Both the position numbers and the translations under genes were made by a program. This document shows, one piece after another, positions 34,974 through 42,081 of a stretch of DNA of 64,000 nucleotides. Source of the stretch: Bin87 sp963665395 (GTDB lineage: Bacteria > Chloroflexota > Dehalococcoidia > Lucifugimonadales > UBA3495); assembly GCA_963665395.2 (NCBI GenBank), contig OY762251.1, forward strand, positions 3,906,001 to 3,970,000. The letters are read 5' to 3'. Every line of letters starts with the position of its first letter. Position 1 is the stretch's first letter. Below the pieces are notes generated by a model, which searched no databases, was not told the DNA's origin, and saw only the letters and a program-made list of their open reading frames with translations.

Positions 34974-36227
34974 ATGCCAACTTTCCAGGCCCCCCGGGGC
35001 ACTGCCGACCGGCTTCCCGCTGACCAGAAATACTGGCGTTACATCGAGTCCCATGCCACCGACGTGGCCCGGCGCTTTGGCTACGGCCGGATTGACAGCC
35101 CGATGTTTGAAGACGCGGGGCTATTCGTTCGCGGCGTCGGTGAGGGCACCGACATCGTGGAAAAAGAGATGTATGTCTTCGAGGATCGCGGCGGCGATAT
35201 GCTCACGCTGCGGGCCGAAGGCACTGCTCCGGTTTGCCGCGCTTACCTGGAGCACGGGATGCACAACCAGGCCCAACCGGTGCGCATGTACTACATCTGC
35301 CCCGTGTTTCGCTACGAGCGCCCCCAGGCCGGCCGGTTTCGCCAACATCACCAGTTCGGCGTGGAGGCCATCGGCGACGGCGACCCTTCGGTGGACGCCG
35401 AAGTGATTGAACTGGCATGGACGCTGATGCACGACATCGGGCTGTCGGACATCACCCTCCTCACCAACAGCATTGGCGACAGCCAGTGTCGCCCCGAATA
35501 CATCGCGGCGTTGAAATCCTATTACGAACGCCAGACTGCCCAGCTCTGCCCCGATTGCCGGCAACGTCTCGAACGCAATCCCTTGCGGTTGCTGGACTGT
35601 AAAGTGGAGACCTGTCGGGCGTTGGGTGAGGAGGCGCCGAAATCGGCGGAATGTCTTTGCGCCGATTGCCAGACCCACTGGGAAAAGGTCCAGTCGTATC
35701 TGGACGCCGCCGGCATCCCGAACCGGGTTGATCACCGGCTGGTGCGGGGCCTGGATTACTATACGCGCACCGTCTTTGAAATCCAGCCGGCCGTAGAAGG
35801 CGCCCAGTCCACCATCTGCGGCGGGGGACGCTACGACGGCCTCATCGAGCAGTTGGGAGGACGGCCCACGCCGGGGATCGGGTTCGGCAGCGGTATCGAG
35901 CGGTTGGCTTTGAACCTGCGCCGCGCCGAAGCGCCGGTTCCCGACGAGCCGTCACCCCAATATCTGATTGCCACAATCGGCGAGGCCGCCCGGTTGGAGG
36001 GCGTGCGTTTGGCGCGGCGGATGCGGAATGCCGGCATCGGAGCGATTCTGGCCAACGGCGGCCGGGCCCTGCGGGGACAGATGCGCCAGGCCAATGCCCT
36101 GGGAGTGTCCGCCGCCCTGATCATTGGAGACGACGAAGTGCGAGACGGCACGGTCATGGTGCGGGATATGCAGACATCGAGCCAACAAAGCCGCAGTATC
36201 GAGGTCTTCCTGCAAGACGCCGCGTAG
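34974..36227 (+). CDS. hisS: histidyl-tRNA synthetase
   Basis: A 417-residue class II aminoacyl-tRNA synthetase that charges tRNA-His. Motif 2 is FRYERPQAGRFRQHHQFG, the histidine-specific motif LVRGLDYYTRTVFE is present, motif 3 is GIGFGSGIERLAL, and the N-terminus (FQAPRGTADRLP) is standard. A small Cys-rich insertion (CPDC, CLCADC around residues 195-235) looks like a zinc-binding insert seen in bacterial HisRS. The C-terminal anticodon-binding domain (ILANGGRALRGQMRQANALG) is complete. Preceded by GGACGGAG. Other histidine genes (hisF, hisIE) lie 2-5 kb downstream. Confidence 0.95.
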   Translation: MPTFQAPRGTADRLPADQKYWRYIESHATDVARRFGYGRIDSPMFEDAGLFVRGVGEGTDIVEKEMYVFEDRGGDMLTLRAEGTAPVCRAYLEHGMHNQAQPVRMYYICPVFRYERPQAGRFRQHHQFGVEAIGDGDPSVDAEVIELAWTLMHDIGLSDITLLTNSIGDSQCRPEYIAALKSYYERQTAQLCPDCRQRLERNPLRLLDCKVETCRALGEEAPKSAECLCADCQTHWEKVQSYLDAAGIPNRVDHRLVRGLDYYTRTVFEIQPAVEGAQSTICGGGRYDGLIEQLGGRPTPGIGFGSGIERLALNLRRAEAPVPDEPSPQYLIATIGEAARLEGVRLARRMRNAGIGAILANGGRALRGQMRQANALGVSAALIIGDDEVRDGTVMVRDMQTSSQQSRSIEVFLQDAA

Positions 36228-36421
36228 TCGCCAACGCTGACCACTCGCCGCATGGGCCGGGCGTAGTTCGGCCGGCCGTTCACTTGCAGGTCGGGCCCCC
36301 GGGGAATCGGAACAAAAAAGCCAAAAACTGTTGGCCAGGCCATTGACATAGAACATTTGATTATAAGAACATATGCTCAAGACAAACGCGCTGATAAGTT
36401 CGCGCGACAGGAGTAATCGCC

Positions 36422-36730
36422 ATGATCACCACGACCCGCACCAGCATGATGGACGCCACCCACGCTGTTACCGCTTCGCCGATCCCGTCCGGCGGCCGGC
36501 GGATCCCGTACCGCGGCCACCTCATCCACGGCGAAGTTCCCTCCATCTGCTACGTCATTTACGGTCGCAATCGTCACGGCCAACTTACCGAGTTGGGCAA
36601 CACCCGCAGCTTCGCCGACGCGATGCGGTGGGTTGACCGCCACGTGGAAGACATGCAACGGCTGATTCCCGTCATAAACGAACCTCGCGGGGTCGGTGAC
36701 CAGGCGGGCGACTACCCGATGGCGGCGTAG
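36422..36730 (+). CDS. small hypothetical protein
   Basis: A 102-residue protein with ATG 36422 preceded by ACAGGAG. The middle (PYRGHLIHGEVPSICYVIYG) reads like a small beta-rich fold followed by an amphipathic helix (FADAMRWVDRHVEDMQRLI). No family recognised, no membrane segment. It lies 28 bp before the cyclase gene and may be cotranscribed. Confidence 0.5.
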   Translation: MITTTRTSMMDATHAVTASPIPSGGRRIPYRGHLIHGEVPSICYVIYGRNRHGQLTELGNTRSFADAMRWVDRHVEDMQRLIPVINEPRGVGDQAGDYPMAA

Positions 36731-36757
36731 CGCCGTCGCGGTTATCATGCCGGCAAG

Positions 36758-37465
36758 ATGGAAACATCGATCACGTACCGCCGGGTGGTGGACCTGACGC
36801 ACCCCATCCGGCCCGACATTCCCCGGTGGCCCGGCGACCCACACGTCGAGTTTGAGACCATCGCCAGCATCGACGAAGAAGGGTACCGGCTGCGGCGGTT
36901 CAGCATGGGCGAACACAGCGGGACGCACCTTTCCACCCCGTCGGCCCTTTGGGCCAGTGGCGTGGGGCCGGACCGGATCCCGCCGGAGAACTTGGTTATT
37001 AAAGCCGTGGCAATCGACGCCAGCGGCCCGGCGATGCGGAACCCGGATTACACCCTGGGAGTGGACGACGTAATCGAGTGGGAACGGCAAAATGGAAAAG
37101 TCCCCGCCGGCTCCATCGTCCTGCTGTTCACCGGCTGGGATCGTTACTGGAACGAACCCAATCGGTTCATCAACGCCGACGCCCACGGCGTCATGCACTT
37201 TCCGGGTTTCGGAACGGACGCCGCGCGTTTTTTGCTGGAACGCCGAGGCATCACTGGCTTGGGCATTGACACCCACGGCATCGACACCGGTGCGGATACC
37301 GACCTGTCGGTCAGCCGGCTGGCGTTGGGGAAAAGCGCCTTGGTCCTGGAGTGCCTCAATAATCTGAGCGCGCTGCCTCCCAACGGCGCAACCGTGGTCA
37401 TCGGACGATTGCCCCTGGTGGATGGCGGTGGGTCACCAGCGTCGGTCCTCGCGCTGGTTCCCTGA
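36758..37465 (+). CDS. cyclase / kynurenine formamidase-like hydrolase
   Basis: A 235-residue 'cyclase family' protein: VVDLTHPIRPDIPRWPGDP is the family start, GEHSGTHLSTPSALW occupies the metal-site motif (canonical HxGTHxDxPxH) and GITGLGIDTHGIDTG is the later conserved segment. The motif lacks the usual Asp and last His (Ser and Leu instead), so metal binding may be altered. Related enzymes hydrolyse N-formylkynurenine or cyclic substrates. A strong hairpin follows 9 bp after the stop. Confidence 0.75.
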   Translation: METSITYRRVVDLTHPIRPDIPRWPGDPHVEFETIASIDEEGYRLRRFSMGEHSGTHLSTPSALWASGVGPDRIPPENLVIKAVAIDASGPAMRNPDYTLGVDDVIEWERQNGKVPAGSIVLLFTGWDRYWNEPNRFINADAHGVMHFPGFGTDAARFLLERRGITGLGIDTHGIDTGADTDLSVSRLALGKSALVLECLNNLSALPPNGATVVIGRLPLVDGGGSPASVLALVP

Positions 37466-37474
37466 AAACGCAAA

Positions 37475-37500
37475 CCCCTCTCCCGAAAACGGGAGAGGGG
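37475..37500. terminator. bidirectional terminator hairpin
   Basis: CCCCTCTCCCG-AAAA-CGGGAGAGGGG, an 11-bp perfect stem between the convergent cyclase gene and GlcG-like gene. No T tract follows, so efficiency is uncertain; the same motif is a common dispersed hairpin. Confidence 0.5.
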
Positions 37501-37520
37501 CGAATATCTTACCCGTTCCG

Positions 37521-37916
37521 TTAGAGGGCGGCCGCGCCGGCGGCCGCGCACTGCTCATCTTCCTCGCTGGTTCCGCCACCTACGCCACAGGCGCCAACCA
37601 CAGCACCATCCTGGACGATGGGAACGGCGCCCTGCCCGAAGATCATCTCCGCGCCGGAACGCTCCCGGATCCCGGCGGGCGTGGGCGCGGTGGCCCGGTC
37701 CTGCATTTCGCCGCTGGGCCGGCCAAAGGCGGCCGACGCCACGGCTTTGCCCTGGCAACCGTAGGCCGACGCCCAGATCGCGCCGTCCATGCGCTGCAAG
37801 CCGATGAGGCGTCCGCCGGAGTCCACCACCGCCACGCTGACCTTGATGTTCAATTCATTGGCTTGGGCAATTGCCGCCGCCATAATCCGGTTGCTGTCTG
37901 CCAGTGTCAATGCCAT
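37521..37916 (-). CDS. GlcG/HbpS family (heme-binding-like) protein
   Basis: A 131-residue protein of the GlcG/HbpS (DUF336) family: LADSNRIMAAAIAQANELN, VSVAVVDSGGRLIGLQRMDGA, SGEMQDRATAPTPAG, AVPIVQDGAVVGACGVGGGTSEEDEQCA, all in family order. Members bind heme or small molecules and often accompany catabolic operons. Start ATG 37916 has GGAGA seven bases upstream. Single gene, convergent with the cyclase. Confidence 0.85.
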   Translation of the reverse strand: MALTLADSNRIMAAAIAQANELNIKVSVAVVDSGGRLIGLQRMDGAIWASAYGCQGKAVASAAFGRPSGEMQDRATAPTPAGIRERSGAEMIFGQGAVPIVQDGAVVGACGVGGGTSEEDEQCAAAGAAAL

Positions 37917-38088
37917 TTTCTATCTCCTTTCCAGTCGGCTCTACGCTCGTCTTGGAGCCGATGGTTCGCCCGACATAATAGTTGCTGCCCGGACTCCGGG
38001 CAAGGATACTACGCATAAGCGTCCTGCCGCCCTCCGGCGCAACCTGACTAATCCGAGCAAAACCAACCCGGCCAACGAGGGTGCTACC

Positions 38089-38475
38089 ATGGAGAACAAC
38101 GACGGCATCCGGCCCGTATGGCGGTTCTTTGACGGGGCGGTGTCAATCAGCTTCAGTATGCTGCTGGCTGTGCTCGTCAACGAATGCGCGTTCTGCGGAC
38201 GGTTGCCGGCTTTGAGTTGGCTGTATGGGCTGACCGAACAGGAAGACGGGATTATAATAGTGGCGACGCTGCTGCTATTCCCCACTACAGCCGCGCTATA
38301 TGGAGGTTTCAAAGTGTTCTTTGCAGCCAAAGAAGCGGTCGAAAGAAGGGCCAGAGCTAAAGGCCACGCCGAAGGACGAACGGAAGAACGCGAGCGCATC
38401 CGCCGGGAGTTGGCCGAGCAGGGTATGCCGCTCACCCCGGAACAACTCGCGGTCTTGACCCGCGAATCCGAATGA
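38089..38475 (+). CDS. small membrane protein with LTEQEDG motif (paralogue of 34458)
   Basis: A 128-residue protein from ATG 38089 (GAGGG upstream). It has a first hydrophobic helix (ISFSMLLAVLVNECAF), LYGLTEQEDGIIIVATLLLFPTTAALYGG as second helix, and a charged coiled-coil tail (RARAKGHAEGRTEERERIRRELAEQGMPLTPEQ). Same layout as 34458-34925, including the end 'LAEQG-LTPEQ'. Two diverged copies lie 3.6 kb apart on either side of hisS. Function unknown. Confidence 0.65.
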   Translation: MENNDGIRPVWRFFDGAVSISFSMLLAVLVNECAFCGRLPALSWLYGLTEQEDGIIIVATLLLFPTTAALYGGFKVFFAAKEAVERRARAKGHAEGRTEERERIRRELAEQGMPLTPEQLAVLTRESE

Positions 38476-38533
38476 GCGCCCCGGCTGATGTAGAACCGCT
38501 TTCGACCCCGCCGCAACGGATGACGTTACTGCC

Positions 38534-39343
38534 GTGCTGACCCGCCGTATCATACCCTGCCTTGACGTTGACGCCGGCCGCGTCGTCAAAGGCACCAGTT
38601 TCGTCAACCTCCGCGACGCCGGCGATCCCGCCGAACTGGCCGCCCGTTACGACCTGGAAGGGGCGGACGAACTGGTGTTCCTGGACATCACGGCCAGCAG
38701 CGACTCCCGCGACACCATGGTGGACGTGGTGCGCAGCGTCTCCGAGCAGGTTTTTATCCCCCTTACGGTGGGCGGCGGCATTCGCTCAATCGAGGACGTG
38801 CGCCGGATGCTCAACGCCGGGGCCGACAAGGTCTCGGTGAATACCGCCGCCATCAACACCCCGGACCTGGTGTCCGAGGGCGCGGCCCAATTCGGCAGCC
38901 AGTGCATCGTCACCGCCATCGACGCCCGCCGGGTCGTGCCCGGCGAAACGTACCCGGAACCCAAAGACCCCATGCTGGCCGTCGCTGCGCATTCCGGCTG
39001 GCAGGTTTTCACTCATGGCGGACGCAACCCCACGGGCCTGGACGCGGTGAAATGGGCGGAGCGCACGGTGGCTCTTGGGTCCGGCGAGATCCTGCTCACC
39101 AGCATGGACGAGGACGGTCAGCAGGACGGGTATGACCTGGAACTGACCCGGGCGATCTCGCGGGCCGTTCCGGTTCCGGTGATTGCCAGCGGCGGCGCGG
39201 GCAACCTTCAGCATCTCTATGACGCCTTCTCCGATGGCGAGGCTGATGCGGTGCTGGCCGCCAGCATCTTCCACTTTGGAACCTATTCCATTGCAGAGGC
39301 CAAGCAGTACCTGGCTTCCTGCGGCATACCAATGCGAATCTGA
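38534..39343 (+). CDS. hisF: imidazole glycerol phosphate synthase, cyclase subunit
   Basis: A 269-residue (beta/alpha)8 enzyme starting at GTG 38534 (MLTRRIIPCLDVDAGRVVKG). The catalytic Asp residues are in PCLDVD and ASGGAGNLQHL-preceding LTSMDEDGQQDGYD; phosphate-binding signatures TVGGGIRS and VIASGGAGN are present. It closes the imidazole ring to give IGP and AICAR from PRFAR plus ammonia from HisH (not in the window). Length and motifs are normal. Confidence 0.95.
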   Translation: MLTRRIIPCLDVDAGRVVKGTSFVNLRDAGDPAELAARYDLEGADELVFLDITASSDSRDTMVDVVRSVSEQVFIPLTVGGGIRSIEDVRRMLNAGADKVSVNTAAINTPDLVSEGAAQFGSQCIVTAIDARRVVPGETYPEPKDPMLAVAAHSGWQVFTHGGRNPTGLDAVKWAERTVALGSGEILLTSMDEDGQQDGYDLELTRAISRAVPVPVIASGGAGNLQHLYDAFSDGEADAVLAASIFHFGTYSIAEAKQYLASCGIPMRI

Positions 39344-39361
39344 AACACCCTGACAGCAATT

Positions 39362-39448
39362 CGTCATTCCGGCCCCGTATCAAGTACGGGGCCGGCTTTG
39401 AGCCGGAATCCAGAGGACGTTATGGATTCCGGCTTTCGCCGGAATGAC
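39362..39448. repeat. inverted pair of the ATTCCGGC repeat carrying a micro-palindrome
   Basis: CGTCATTCCGGC (39362) and GCCGGAATGACG (ending near 39448) enclose two arms of the common ATTCCGGC-TTTCGCC-GGAAT repeat. The left arm is interrupted by CCCCGTATCAAGTACGGGG at 39373-39391. Confidence 0.75.
39373..39391. repeat. micro-palindrome CCCCGTATCAAGTACGGGG
   Basis: A fifth copy of the CCCCGTA palindrome, in reverse orientation to those at 23319 and 24567. It lies inside a dispersed repeat and appears to have duplicated CCGGC on insertion. Confidence 0.8.
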
Positions 39449-39471
39449 GGCAGCAAATAGCGAGGCATCGA

Positions 39472-40173
39472 ATGAGCGCTATCACCACCATCATCTTTGA
39501 TATGTTCAACACGATAGCGCAGGACGGCACGGAACACTGGCGCCGGACTTTCGCAGAAATCATCGACCGCCAGAAGCTCGAAACCACGCCCGAAGCCCTG
39601 CGCAAGGCCTGGGATGACGGCGCCGGCGCTTTTCGGGAACAGCGGACCACGCCGGGCGCTCCTTTCATCTCCTACCTTGACGGTTGGGCCAACGCGTTCG
39701 CCACGGCTTTCTCTGAACTGAAATTAGATGGCGACCCCATGGCGGCGTCCCGGAGGTCCATAGACAACCTGGGAACGCGGCCGCTTTTCCCCGACGCAGC
39801 GGAAGCCTTGGCCACCCTCAGCCTGACCCATCGGCTGGCCGTCATATCCAACGCGGACGACGCGTATCTTGACCCCGTCGTCGCCCGCATCCCGGCGAAA
39901 TTTGAAACCGTCATATCGTCGGAGGGCGAGCGGTGTTACAAGCCCGACCGTCGCCTGTTCGACGCGGCGGTTCGACGTTTGCGGGTTGCCCCGTCGGAGT
40001 GCGTATATGTGGGCGATAAGCAGTTCGAAGACGTGATGGGAGCCCGCGGCGCCGGCATGGCCGCCGTGTGGATCAACCGCTCCCGAGCTCCGTTGAACCC
40101 CGAACTGCCCAAACCCGACGGTGAAATCCAAGACCTGTTGGGATTGCCCGCCGTGCTGGAACGCATCGGGTAG
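39472..40173 (+). CDS. HAD-superfamily hydrolase (haloacid dehalogenase-like)
   Basis: A 233-residue HAD IA hydrolase. Motif I is FDMFNT (nucleophile Asp), motif II AVISNADD, motif III KPDRRLF, motif IV YVGDKQFEDVMGARGAGM. Motif I with Phe-Asn instead of Asp-Gly is common in haloacid-dehalogenase-like members. Substrate unknown, probably a small phosphorylated metabolite. It lies between hisF and hisIE; a histidinol-phosphate phosphatase role is conceivable but not supported by sequence. Confidence 0.8.
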   Translation: MSAITTIIFDMFNTIAQDGTEHWRRTFAEIIDRQKLETTPEALRKAWDDGAGAFREQRTTPGAPFISYLDGWANAFATAFSELKLDGDPMAASRRSIDNLGTRPLFPDAAEALATLSLTHRLAVISNADDAYLDPVVARIPAKFETVISSEGERCYKPDRRLFDAAVRRLRVAPSECVYVGDKQFEDVMGARGAGMAAVWINRSRAPLNPELPKPDGEIQDLLGLPAVLERIG

Positions 40174-40196
40174 GGGCGAATAATTATTCGCCCCTA
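40171..40196. repeat. dispersed hairpin TAGGGGCGAAT-AATT-ATTCGCCCCTA
   Basis: A 26-bp near-perfect palindrome overlapping the HAD stop codon (TAG) and preceding hisIE. One of four copies (others at 53646, 60134, 61647), all next to gene ends. Confidence 0.85.
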
Positions 40197-40216
40197 CAGT
40201 TTGGGAGGAATTTGAA

Positions 40217-40840
40217 ATGACTGAAGTAAAGCTGGACGACAAGGGCCTCGTGCCCGCCATTGCCCAGGACATCAATACCGGCCAGGTGCTGATGTTGGGC
40301 TATATGAACCCCGGCTCGCTCAAGCGCACCGTGGAGGGGACGCAGGTCTGGTTCTACAGCCGCAGCCAGGAGGACCTGTGGCACAAGGGTGAGGTGTCCG
40401 GGAACTACCTCAACCTGCGGGAGTGGTACGTGGACTGCGACGCCGATACCATCCTGTTGAAAGTGGAACCGGACGGGCCGGCCTGCCACACCGGAGAGGT
40501 GTCCTGCTTCTATACCAAGATGGACGGACTGCCCGAGGATTATGCCGCATCCGACGGCGGGCCGCGCGTCTTGGACGAACTATTCGCCGTCATCAAAGAC
40601 CGGCAACGGGAAATGCCGGAAGGCAGCTACACCGCGCAACTCCTGGCCGGCGGCGTCAGCCGGGTGGCCCAGAAGGTAATCGAAGAGGCCGGGGAAACTG
40701 CTCTGGCCGCGGCGTCGGGCGATACCGAGAACCTGCCGGCCGAAATCGCCGACCTTCTCTACCACACCATGACGTTGATGGCTGCGGCCGGGGTGTCGCC
40801 CAACGCCGTTTGGGAGGAATTGCGCGCCCGGCGCGGTTAG
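40217..40840 (+). CDS. hisIE: bifunctional phosphoribosyl-AMP cyclohydrolase / phosphoribosyl-ATP pyrophosphatase
   Basis: A 207-residue fusion. Residues 1-~115 are HisI: GQVLMLGYMN, WFYSRSQEDLWHKGEVSGN, and the zinc ligands in PACHTGEVSCFY. Residues ~120-207 are HisE: LDELFAVIKDRQREMPEGSYTAQLL, KVIEEAGETALAA, EIADLLYHTMTLM with the metal-binding Glu/Asp. It carries out steps two and three of histidine synthesis. The RBS is GGGAGGA. The 3' end overlaps the convergent peptidase gene by 4 bp. Confidence 0.95.
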   Translation: MTEVKLDDKGLVPAIAQDINTGQVLMLGYMNPGSLKRTVEGTQVWFYSRSQEDLWHKGEVSGNYLNLREWYVDCDADTILLKVEPDGPACHTGEVSCFYTKMDGLPEDYAASDGGPRVLDELFAVIKDRQREMPEGSYTAQLLAGGVSRVAQKVIEEAGETALAAASGDTENLPAEIADLLYHTMTLMAAAGVSPNAVWEELRARRG

Positions 40841-41547
40841 GCGGTCGGCCCATCCAGCGTCAGGCCCGGAACCGCTTCGCCGCCAGCGTACCTTCGCCAA
40901 TTCCCGGCCTGATACACCGTCACGTTCCCGGCGCCGAGGGCAGTCGCTCCTTCAGGATCCAGCATGATCCCGGATCCGCCGTCGATACCCAGAACGGTCA
41001 GGCCTACCGTCTCCGGAGACGAAAGTTGGGTCGTCACAGCTTGCGGGTCGCTGCGCTCATGATGCGGCAATACCATGAGATCCGGGATAATTCCCAGCGC
41101 CGGCGAGACTGGAGACCCTGAAGAAGGACGACGCATCACCGCGCCCAGCACCATGGCGCCGGCGCTGGAGCCGGCCCAGATAGCGCCCGCGTGGTTGGCC
41201 GCGATCACGGCTGCCAACAGTGGGCTGCCCGCCAACACCGCGCGCAGATGTTCCGGGCTTCCGCCCGTAAAATAGATCACGTCAGCGCCTTCCAGTTGAG
41301 CCACGATTCGCGGGTTCTCGGCGTCGGCGCGCTGTATGACGTCCACGCTGTAGGCGGATGCGCCGAGGCCGGTGAAATGCCGGACGCCGTTGGACGCGGC
41401 CAGAGCCGGGTTTTCGTGAGCGGCGGCAGTTGGTATGATAGCCACACGCGGCGTTGACTGGCCGGTCTGTTCGAGGATGTGGCGATCCATACCCGCTGCG
41501 GCCGGTCTGAACTCGTCTCCGCCCACCAGTAAAATTCGTCGTGCCAC
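40837..41547 (-). CDS. cyanophycinase-like peptidase S51 family protein
   Basis: A 236-residue class I GATase-like/S51 protein: RRILLVGGDEFRP, VAIIPTAAAHENP, VIYFTGGSPEHLRAVL, and the nucleophilic Ser in IWAGSSAGAMVLG, with ILPDLMVLPHH-type His and TVLGIDGGSGIMLD later. Family members are cyanophycinase or dipeptidase E type serine peptidases. No signal peptide, so cytoplasmic. Convergent with hisIE. Confidence 0.8.
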   Translation of the reverse strand: MARRILLVGGDEFRPAAAGMDRHILEQTGQSTPRVAIIPTAAAHENPALAASNGVRHFTGLGASAYSVDVIQRADAENPRIVAQLEGADVIYFTGGSPEHLRAVLAGSPLLAAVIAANHAGAIWAGSSAGAMVLGAVMRRPSSGSPVSPALGIIPDLMVLPHHERSDPQAVTTQLSSPETVGLTVLGIDGGSGIMLDPEGATALGAGNVTVYQAGNWRRYAGGEAVPGLTLDGPTA

Positions 41548-41599
41548 CGTTTCTTTCCTCGTCCCCAGATCAGGCGTTTGTTCCTAAAGGAGCCAGGCG

Positions 41600-42001
41600 A
41601 TGCTCGAGTTTATACATCACGTCCGTATCCTTGTCCACGACGCGGATGCCATGGCCGCATACGTCGAAGAAAACTTCGGGATGGTCCCGGTGAAGATCGA
41701 AGTATATCCCGCTCGGGGAATGAAAAACGCCATTTTCAAAGTCGGGCAAACCAACGTGGAATTCACCGAGCCGCTGGACCCCGATTCCGCCATGGGCCAA
41801 TACCTGAGCGCCTTCGGCCCCGGCCCTTATCACATGGCTTTCGGCGTATCTGACATCGCGGACAAAGCGGCCGATCTTGCCGCCAAGGGCAACGCGATGC
41901 GCGGCGAAAACGGAATGTCCCGCAGCGCCGAAGGCTATATGACCGCAAACATCGACCCGGCCAGCGCTTTGGGATTTCCCTTTCAGATCGCCGAGGGATA
42001 A
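41600..42001 (+). CDS. VOC-family (glyoxalase / methylmalonyl-CoA epimerase-like) protein
   Basis: A 133-residue vicinal-oxygen-chelate protein: HHVRILVHDADAMAAYVEENFG (first His), NVEFTEPLDPDSAMGQYL (Glu), GPYHMAFGVSDIADKAADL (second His), then FPFQIAE where the last Glu would be expected. The layout is closest to methylmalonyl-CoA epimerase-like members, but the substrate is not determined. RBS AAGGAG. It lies alone between the S51 gene and argS. Confidence 0.75.
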   Translation: MLEFIHHVRILVHDADAMAAYVEENFGMVPVKIEVYPARGMKNAIFKVGQTNVEFTEPLDPDSAMGQYLSAFGPGPYHMAFGVSDIADKAADLAAKGNAMRGENGMSRSAEGYMTANIDPASALGFPFQIAEG

Positions 42002-42081
42002 AAGGCAATCCGGCAACGTGTTGGCGTTAGCATTCAGCATCACCACCCGCACACTCGATCCCGTTCTGATGGATTGGCATC

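Noticed and set aside
39344..39471. A fourth CAGG-type miniature element around the ATTCCGGC pair
   Set aside because: The flanks show only a loose CAGCAA similarity and no clear inverted arms or duplication.
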